Source: Caldilineae bacterium (lineage in GTDB: Bacteria > Chloroflexota > Anaerolineae > J102). Taken from it: DNA of 6,332 nucleotides. A program made the translations under genes and the position numbers. Shown in pieces: positions 1 to 6,332 of this stretch. The DNA lies in assembly GCA_003694905.1 (NCBI GenBank), contig RFJM01000440.1:1-6332 (forward strand), written 5' to 3'. The notes below the pieces were generated by a model that had not been told where the DNA came from, ran no database searches, and saw nothing but the letters and a program-made list of their open reading frames with translations. The number at the start of each line of letters is the position of its first letter. Position 1 is the first letter of the stretch.

Positions 1-25
1 AAAAAGGGTATGAGCAGAGCTACCC
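1..25 (-). terminator. Possible Rho-independent terminator at the left edge
   Basis: Read on the minus strand, GGGTA (25-21) pairs with TACCC (10-6) around a 10-nt loop and is followed at once by at least five T residues (5-1), where the window ends. It lies about 140 bp beyond the stop codon of the last minus-strand gene, so it could end that transcript. The stem is only 5 bp and the T-run is cut by the window edge, so the call is tentative. Confidence 0.4.
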
Positions 26-165
26 ACGGAGATCGGGGGCGCTGCTGTCGTCGGTACTGAAAATAACGTCGTTGGCTCATACAGATTCAGCGGCTTCGTG
101 TCGGGTAAGGGCAAGTATACCATGTCCGAGCCCAGGCACGACAATTGCGGCAGGCCGCCGCCCCA

Positions 166-894
166 CTAACCCGCCAGCAGCTTTCCCAGCACGGCATTGG
201 GTTCTCGCAAGATGGCCAGCGCATCGCAGTGATACACCAAACCCCCGTCCGCGCCCCTTTCCCACACCATCTCCTGCGTGCCCGGTTCCTCCCACCCCGG
301 CTCCTCGATGTATACCGTAAGTCGGCCGTGGGGACCGAATAGCGCCAGGTCCGCTTCCGGCCGATCTCCCATTTCTACCGGATACCAGCACTCCACCGCC
401 AGACCCCGCTCGCGTATGGCCGCGTACAGCTTCTGCCGCGCCGCGGCCCGCAGCCACAGATCGTTCACTTCGCGTGCGTTGAGCAGGCGTTCCAGGGTAG
501 TATAGATAAAAGTCAGGCGGGGCTGGCGATGATTGGGGATCGGCCGCGGCAGCCGTATCAGCTCCCCCAGCTCCAGCTTGAAATACTGATCGCGCGCTCG
601 GGGATGGTCGGGCTGGTCGGGCAGCAATTCGGCGCGAGTCGCCAGATGATAGCGCAATATGGGGGCATAATAGTTGATACGCCGACCCTGTTCCGCGAAC
701 CGTCCCGTTTGATACAGAGCCAGATACTCCGCCGCGATCTGCCTGGGCGCGCGCTTCACCGGAATCCGGTACCAGTGTTCATCCCGCGCCCGAGCGAAAT
801 CGGCTTCGTTGTTGACCACGGCTACCAGCACGGGCGTCCAGGCATCGGGATCCGCATCGCGTCGATAGGACGGTCGGTCTGGTCTGAGCTCCAT
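166..894 (-). CDS. Conserved hypothetical protein, 242 aa, function unknown
   Basis: I do not recognise a named family with certainty. The protein is basic and Arg/Pro/Leu-rich, with no signal peptide or membrane segment, so it is probably cytoplasmic. Visible landmarks are an N-terminal VLVAVVNN stretch (residues 22-29), HWYRIPVKRAPRQIAAEYLALY (40-61), INYYAPI (73-79), and a LTFIYTTLERLL segment followed by NDLW (127-147). The C-terminal part begins near residue 155 with a helix and then the strands VECWYPV (167-173), ADLALF (181-186) and LTVYIEEP (192-199). That alternation, with D182 and E197/E198, loosely resembles the acidic core of Vsr/DUF559-like PD-(D/E)XK nucleases, but the expected lysine is absent. 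A five-codon-longer TTG start at 909 is possible. I prefer the ATG at 894; neither has a Shine-Dalgarno motif. The gene follows the UV endonuclease gene after 191 bp and may have its own promoter. Being a real gene is well supported by its clean reading frame and protein-like composition; its function is not known. Confidence 0.8.
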   Translation of the reverse strand: MELRPDRPSYRRDADPDAWTPVLVAVVNNEADFARARDEHWYRIPVKRAPRQIAAEYLALYQTGRFAEQGRRINYYAPILRYHLATRAELLPDQPDHPRARDQYFKLELGELIRLPRPIPNHRQPRLTFIYTTLERLLNAREVNDLWLRAAARQKLYAAIRERGLAVECWYPVEMGDRPEADLALFGPHGRLTVYIEEPGWEEPGTQEMVWERGADGGLVYHCDALAILREPNAVLGKLLAG

Positions 895-993
895 AGTCCG
901 TTTCAGCAACCGGAAAACGCCGAAATCTCACACATGGCCGGGGAGACGACGGCAGAACTACGCACGGGCAGACTGCCGGACCTGTTTCCCAGC

Positions 994-1002
994 AGTATAA
1001 CA
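994..1002 (-). promoter_or_regulatory. Candidate extended -10 promoter for the 242-aa gene
   Basis: On the minus strand the gap between the UV endonuclease gene and the 242-aa gene contains TGT directly followed by TATACT (1002 to 994), which fits an extended -10 (TGn-TATAAT, 5 of 6). The hexamer 17 bp upstream is poor as a -35 box, which is tolerated in extended -10 promoters. Transcription would begin near 986, giving a leader of about 90 nt. The rest of the 895-1085 gap shows only weak GC-rich inverted repeats and no T-run terminator, so readthrough from the upstream genes is also possible. Confidence 0.35.
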
Positions 1003-1085
1003 AATCTCCAACCATCACACCAGCCATACGGGAGGGATGTCCAACGCACCACCGGCGGAGGGCACGTCGGCCCGGCGTGCGGCGC

Positions 1086-2030
1086 TCAGGCGGGGCAGAT
1101 CTGAAAACGTGCAACAAGATCGGGCGCGAAAGCAGCGAGATGGCGACGAAACTGAATCACCGCCAGGTCACAGGCCTTGGCCTCGAGCATCATATCGAAG
1201 TTACACCACTCCGGTAGCCTGCGCAAGAAAGCGATTACAGGAAAGGGATTGACGTAGTGGCTATGACGATTAAGCCGGGGAGGATGAGGTCGGCCTTGCC
1301 TGTCGCGTACCATCTCGGTTGCAGGCGTGCTTACATGGATCTTGGGTGTCTGTTGCGGCGGCCACGTCGCCAGACATCTCTGCAACGCCTCGACTTCGTC
1401 GATGCCTGTGGGGTTGTAGAGCTGATGGTGTAGCAAATCGAACACCACGCGTACCCCGACCTGCCGATGCAACCACAGGCAATCCTCAACCCCAAAGCGC
1501 CTGTCGTCATGCTCCAGGGCGAGGCGGGCGCGTACTGCCGCGGGCAGCGCTTCGAAACGTCTGGCGAATAGGGCCAGCGCCTCACCCCGGTCGTGATAGT
1601 GGCCTCCCACGTGCAGGACGACGACTGCCTCGTCGTCTAAACCCATGGCATCCAGCAACGACGTCAGTGCCTGGAGGGTGGCCTGCGCGCGGGCAAGCCG
1701 CCTCGGCTCGGGGGTGTTCAGCAGCACGTGCGCACCCGCGTGGAAGCTCAGGCGGATACCCAGCTCCCTCGCCAGTGCGCCCACAGCCTCCAGCTCACGC
1801 CGGCATTCGTCGATCTGATGGTGAAACTGCGGCAGGTTAGGATGCGCCACATAGGGCGCGAGATCGGCACTCAGCCGATACATCCGGATGTTTTGGGCAT
1901 CCAGGTAGAGGAAGAGGTCGCGCACATAGGCCAGGCTGACCGAGAGATGGGGGTTGTTCTGCCAGCGCCGACCGTCATGGCTACGCAGGTTGCTGCGACC
2001 GTAGACCTTGATGGGGAAGCCAAGGCGCAT
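1086..2030 (-). CDS. uvsE: UV DNA damage endonuclease, UvsE/UVDE family
   Basis: This family of TIM-barrel metalloenzymes nicks DNA immediately 5' of UV photoproducts and some other lesions, starting excision repair without UvrABC. The 314-aa length is normal for the bacterial form. The start RLGF resembles the family's RLGY opening, and YRLSADLAPYVAHP (51-64) matches the YRxSSxLxPxxSHP block. By position I can pick out the metal ligands: H63, H97, H140, E173 (LEHDD), D198 and H201 (FDLLHH), the probably carboxylated lysine K230 with H232 (KIHVS), H256 and E283 (MLEAKACD). Thus the metal site looks complete. However, the loop after H97 reads H-A-G-A-H where the Thermus enzyme has H-P-G-Q-Y, and F5 stands in place of the lesion-contacting Tyr; H258 replaces the usual Asp of HxDY. 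The ATG at 2030 starts 12 bp after the stop of the upstream gene, so the two are probably co-transcribed. There is no Shine-Dalgarno motif, which makes translational coupling plausible. Family assignment is firm; canonical lesion specificity is less so. Confidence 0.92.
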   Translation of the reverse strand: MRLGFPIKVYGRSNLRSHDGRRWQNNPHLSVSLAYVRDLFLYLDAQNIRMYRLSADLAPYVAHPNLPQFHHQIDECRRELEAVGALARELGIRLSFHAGAHVLLNTPEPRRLARAQATLQALTSLLDAMGLDDEAVVVLHVGGHYHDRGEALALFARRFEALPAAVRARLALEHDDRRFGVEDCLWLHRQVGVRVVFDLLHHQLYNPTGIDEVEALQRCLATWPPQQTPKIHVSTPATEMVRDRQGRPHPPRLNRHSHYVNPFPVIAFLRRLPEWCNFDMMLEAKACDLAVIQFRRHLAAFAPDLVARFQICPA

Positions 2031-2042
2031 GGTAACAGATCG

Positions 2043-4094
<2,052 letters not shown>

Positions 4095-4129
4095 AGGTAA
4101 TGTGTGTAGAGAGAACAGAATGGACTTCT

Positions 4130-5872
4130 TCAGCGGGGGACTTCGCCCACCACATCAAAGCTGGCGATATCGGTCATGGGACCTTTGACGGTAAGGGTGA
4201 TGTTGATGCTCTTCCCCGGACGGACAACCCGACGCAGCCGTTGGGTCTGGCCCCGCGCGAAGACCAGGTCCCCCGCATCGTTGTAGAGCAGAGCGACCGC
4301 ATAGACGGCCCGGCGAATTCCGGACCCGGTGTTACGTACGGTGGCCTCGATCACGAGATCGCCCTTGGCATTCACGGTGGCAGTGCCTCCTTCGTAACCC
4401 CAGGCCGGCGGCGGCGGCTTCCGAGTATCGCGTGCATCCACCGCGCTGACGCTAACGTATTTCACCTTGTCGGCCGCGGCCACATTCTTATCCAGCCGTA
4501 GCGTCATGTAGCCGACACCGCCGGACGGCAGTACCTTCTGTTGCATGCGCCACGACTCTGCCCCTAGCAGGCGATGTTGCTCATCGTAGGCGTTGACCGC
4601 CAGGGTCAAATCGCGCAGGTGTCGCGTCCGCTTGTTGAAGATGGGCGCCGACACCCACACCGCTCCATCTCGGCCCACGTACCACAGGGGAGTGCCGAGT
4701 TCGATGCCTAGCAGCGGGTCGGCATCCTGCGCGGCCTCGTCCAGGGGGGCATACCCGTGCAACTGAAGGGAGCTCACAAATCGATCGTAGGCAGGCCGGA
4801 ACAGCTCCCAGTCGTGGGGTGGTGCGCTGAACGAGGTCATGAACAGGGTAAAGCCCTGGGCCAACGCACGCAATTCCGTGCGGTAGAAGCCCTGGTCGCT
4901 GGCGTTTTCGAACACGAGCCGTTGCTCGCTCTCAGACCCGGTATCGCGCTCCAGCTCCTGATAGCCGGCCAGTGCTTGCGGGTTGCCGACGGCCATGTTG
5001 AGAGCCTCGGTCAGGTCCTGCGCGGTCACCAGATGGTTCAGTTCGGCGGCCGAAACCTGGAACTGAGCTTCGCCACTGACATCGCTAAACAGCACCGAGT
5101 TCTCCTCTTCTTCGACAATACCCCATGTCACCGGCACGGTGAGGCCAAAGGAACCGGATGGGTGATTGTACTCCAGGCCCAGGGCCGCCCGTGCCGCAGC
5201 CAGATCGTGCGTTTCGTAGCCCTGCATAAGTAATGGCCACAGAGCCAACGTCTCCAGCCAGTTGTCGACAGGCGCCGCCAGACTGAGCCCCACCATGACA
5301 CCCGACTCAACCCACAACTCGGCCAGGACATGCGCCAGGGGCTGGTCGGGATCCAGCCGTCCGATGAACTCGACCTGGCGGTGGCCGTCGGGCAATGCCT
5401 CGTCACCGAAAAGCTGAAAGCTCTCCGCCTCGTTGGCTTGCACAACGGTGAAGGTCGTGCTGATCACGCTGCTGATGAACTCGGCAGGGTCTGCGGTCAC
5501 CGGCACGGCCTGGAAATGCGCCGTCACCCCCAGAGGGCTACCCGGATCCGGCCGGAAGCGAATACCGGCACCGATATCTTCTGGCTGCCATCCCACCGGT
5601 ACCTGCAACGAAAAGCTACCATCGGCCGCGTCATAGCGGGTGAGGGAGACCTGGATGACCACGGGCGTCGGCGTGTCCGTCGGCGTGGGCAAGGGAGTGG
5701 GCGAGGGTGTGGGAGATACCGGAAGGGGAGTGCTCTGGCGGGGAGGGGGGACGGGGGTAGCCTGCAATGTCATGCACGCAGTGAGCAGCAACAACGCTAG
5801 TGCAGCTGCCATCACACCGAACACACGAAACCATCGGGCGTGACGGGGGGAAACAGCGGAGGCGTCTGGCAT
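4130..5872 (-). CDS. Secreted lipoprotein with two Mog1/PsbP-like and two FxLYD-like domains
   Basis: From the chosen ATG the product has 580 aa. It starts with a basic n-region (RHARWFR), a hydrophobic stretch (VMAAALALLLL) and the lipobox L-T-A-C with C33, so it should be exported and anchored by lipid on the outer face of the membrane. A Thr/Pro/Ser linker follows (about 34-72), likely a flexible spacer through the envelope. Two similar domains come next, about 80-222 and 235-372. Each opens with Y-x(4,5)-GSF-x-L-x-VPVxW and closes with a Trp-rich helix (DNWLETLALWP; HDWELFRPAYDRF), which fits Mog1/PsbP or DUF1795-like folds. The C-terminal part (about 385-562) contains two beta-rich segments with FxLYD-like features (LTLAVNAYDEQHRLLG; EATVRNTGSGI then ALLYNDAGDLVFA). 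Domain naming is by eye. The frame extends upstream to a TTG at 5989, but that start would put 39 odd residues ahead of the signal peptide and would lie in a candidate -35 box. It is the first gene of the putative operon. Its binding partner or role is unknown. Confidence 0.88.
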   Translation of the reverse strand: MPDASAVSPRHARWFRVFGVMAAALALLLLTACMTLQATPVPPPRQSTPLPVSPTPSPTPLPTPTDTPTPVVIQVSLTRYDAADGSFSLQVPVGWQPEDIGAGIRFRPDPGSPLGVTAHFQAVPVTADPAEFISSVISTTFTVVQANEAESFQLFGDEALPDGHRQVEFIGRLDPDQPLAHVLAELWVESGVMVGLSLAAPVDNWLETLALWPLLMQGYETHDLAAARAALGLEYNHPSGSFGLTVPVTWGIVEEEENSVLFSDVSGEAQFQVSAAELNHLVTAQDLTEALNMAVGNPQALAGYQELERDTGSESEQRLVFENASDQGFYRTELRALAQGFTLFMTSFSAPPHDWELFRPAYDRFVSSLQLHGYAPLDEAAQDADPLLGIELGTPLWYVGRDGAVWVSAPIFNKRTRHLRDLTLAVNAYDEQHRLLGAESWRMQQKVLPSGGVGYMTLRLDKNVAAADKVKYVSVSAVDARDTRKPPPPAWGYEGGTATVNAKGDLVIEATVRNTGSGIRRAVYAVALLYNDAGDLVFARGQTQRLRRVVRPGKSINITLTVKGPMTDIASFDVVGEVPR

Positions 5873-5960
5873 GATGAGTGGGAAAGGCGAGCAAGGAGAG
5901 GAGAACGATGCGGCCGATTGCAGAGCATCAGCCCTCGGCCCTCGCGACGGAGGGAGTTCT

Positions 5961-5989
5961 ATCCTATACGATGTTAGAGCCGGAGACAA
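5961..5989 (-). promoter_or_regulatory. Candidate sigma70-type promoter for the lipoprotein-yyaL-uvsE cluster
   Basis: On the minus strand TTGTCT (5989-5984) and TAGGAT (5966-5961) are separated by exactly 17 bp. Each matches the consensus at 4 of 6 positions. Transcription would start near 5954, leaving a leader of about 82 nt before the ATG at 5872. A small hairpin can form at the very start of that leader (CCCTC 5943-5939 in plus coordinates against GAGGG 5954-5950, 6-nt loop). The site is the best I can find upstream of the first gene, but the match is moderate. Confidence 0.35.
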
Positions 5990-6332
5990 GTAAACACGCG
6001 GTGTAGGAGCCGGGAATCAGCTTCTCTGAAGGACAGCCTGCGCCGGCCCAAGACCGGCCGACGTAGGTCGCCTTTGACGCGTAACGCCTGCAGAGACCGA
6101 ATTCAATCAGTGTTAGTCTTGTAGGGCAGACTTTCGAGTCTGTCTGGACAGACTCGAAAGCCTGACCCACAAGCTACCTGTGTTTGCCGGCGACGAACCT
6201 GATACAGTCTCCCGGCACCTGCGCCGCTTGACAACTCGACTCTTTGCATGAAAGATAGCATACGAAACATAGCTACGGCCACAACAGGCAACCATTGCTC
6301 GCTCAGCATCATCCCACGGGTTGAACCCATGC
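5990..6332. other. Intergenic region without a convincing gene
   Basis: This right-end stretch contains the palindrome described separately and a short GC-rich inverted repeat (GCCGG 6042-6046 with CCGGC 6054-6058). A TTGACA hexamer at 6228-6233 on the plus strand has no good -10 box at normal distance. An ATG at 6248 on the plus strand stays open for 28 codons to the window end, but it has no ribosome binding site and too little sequence to call. A 17-bp imperfect dyad, CACGGGTT-G-AACCCATG, lies at 6315-6331. I see no tRNA or other RNA gene. Confidence 0.6.
6114..6176. repeat. Long intergenic palindrome of REP/MITE type
   Basis: The core 6131-6144 and 6147-6160 are perfect 14-bp inverted arms separated by 2 bp. 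Pairing goes on outward with three mismatches to 6118 and 6173 (24 of 27 positions paired), and after a one-base bulge to 6114 and 6176. Each arm is itself nearly palindromic. The left arm can fold as CAGACT-TTCG-AGTCTG (6127-6142), a stem closed by a TTCG tetraloop. The right arm folds as CAGACT-CGAA-AGCCTG (6149-6164) with one A-C mismatch. There is no T-run on either side, so it does not look like a simple terminator. Its intergenic position and symmetric structure fit a REP-like or non-autonomous mobile palindrome; copy number in the genome cannot be judged from one copy. Confidence 0.8.

Noticed and set aside
1..82. GTATGAGC (8-15) and GCTCATAC (75-82), which looked like the ends of a tRNA
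   Set aside because: No D, anticodon or T-arm stems can be placed between them; the 8-bp inverted repeat with a 59-nt loop may be chance.
529..1104. A 191-codon open frame on the plus strand
   Set aside because: It runs antisense to the 242-aa gene and into the gap; composition is not protein-like and no start signal is seen.
4757..5233. A 158-codon plus-strand open frame
   Set aside because: It is antisense to the lipoprotein gene, whose domains explain the region.
5640..5760. A G/T-rich, repeat-like tract on the plus strand
   Set aside because: It encodes the Thr/Pro/Ser linker of the lipoprotein on the minus strand, which accounts for the repetitiveness.
5873..5989. A 39-codon N-terminal extension of the lipoprotein from a TTG at 5989
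   Set aside because: It would bury the signal peptide and lipobox 70 residues into the protein, and the start overlaps a candidate -35 box.
6103..6330. A 75-codon minus-strand open frame at the right end
   Set aside because: It runs through the long palindrome, has no family resemblance and no start signal; most likely non-coding.

Overview
The window is most likely chromosomal DNA of a GC-rich bacterium, probably a member of the Chloroflexota (Anaerolineae/Caldilineae-like). This is inferred from the high-GC codon use, a lipoprotein with a Thr/Pro 'TPTPT' linker followed by Mog1/PsbP-like and FxLYD-like domains, and a small hypothetical protein of a style common in that phylum. No marker gene fixes the taxon.

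All four confident genes lie on the minus strand, so transcription runs from right to left. About 340 bp at the right end (roughly 5990-6332) holds no convincing gene. It carries a striking long palindrome of REP/MITE type at 6114-6176 and a candidate promoter for the gene cluster at 5961-5989. Next comes a secreted lipoprotein (start 5872, stop 4130). After 34 bp follows a SPATA20/YyaL-type protein with a thioredoxin-like domain and an alpha/alpha toroid (4094-2043). After another 12 bp comes a UV damage endonuclease of the UvsE/UVDE family (2030-1086). The tight spacing suggests one transcript for these three. A 191-bp gap with a possible promoter separates them from a 242-residue protein of unknown function (894-166). 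A terminator-like hairpin with a T-run on the minus strand lies at the left edge (1-25).

No obvious pathway links the genes. UvsE nicks DNA 5' of UV lesions. The SPATA20-like protein may act in redox or carbohydrate chemistry, but its role is not established. The lipoprotein is probably surface-exposed. The last gene has a C-terminal pattern faintly like a nuclease fold.

The points most worth a second look are three. The UvsE homologue keeps the metal-binding residues but appears to have lost the side chains that probe DNA for damage. The palindrome can fold either as one long hairpin or as two tandem short ones. None of the four genes has a Shine-Dalgarno motif. I saw no clear sign of an undescribed defence or mobile system.
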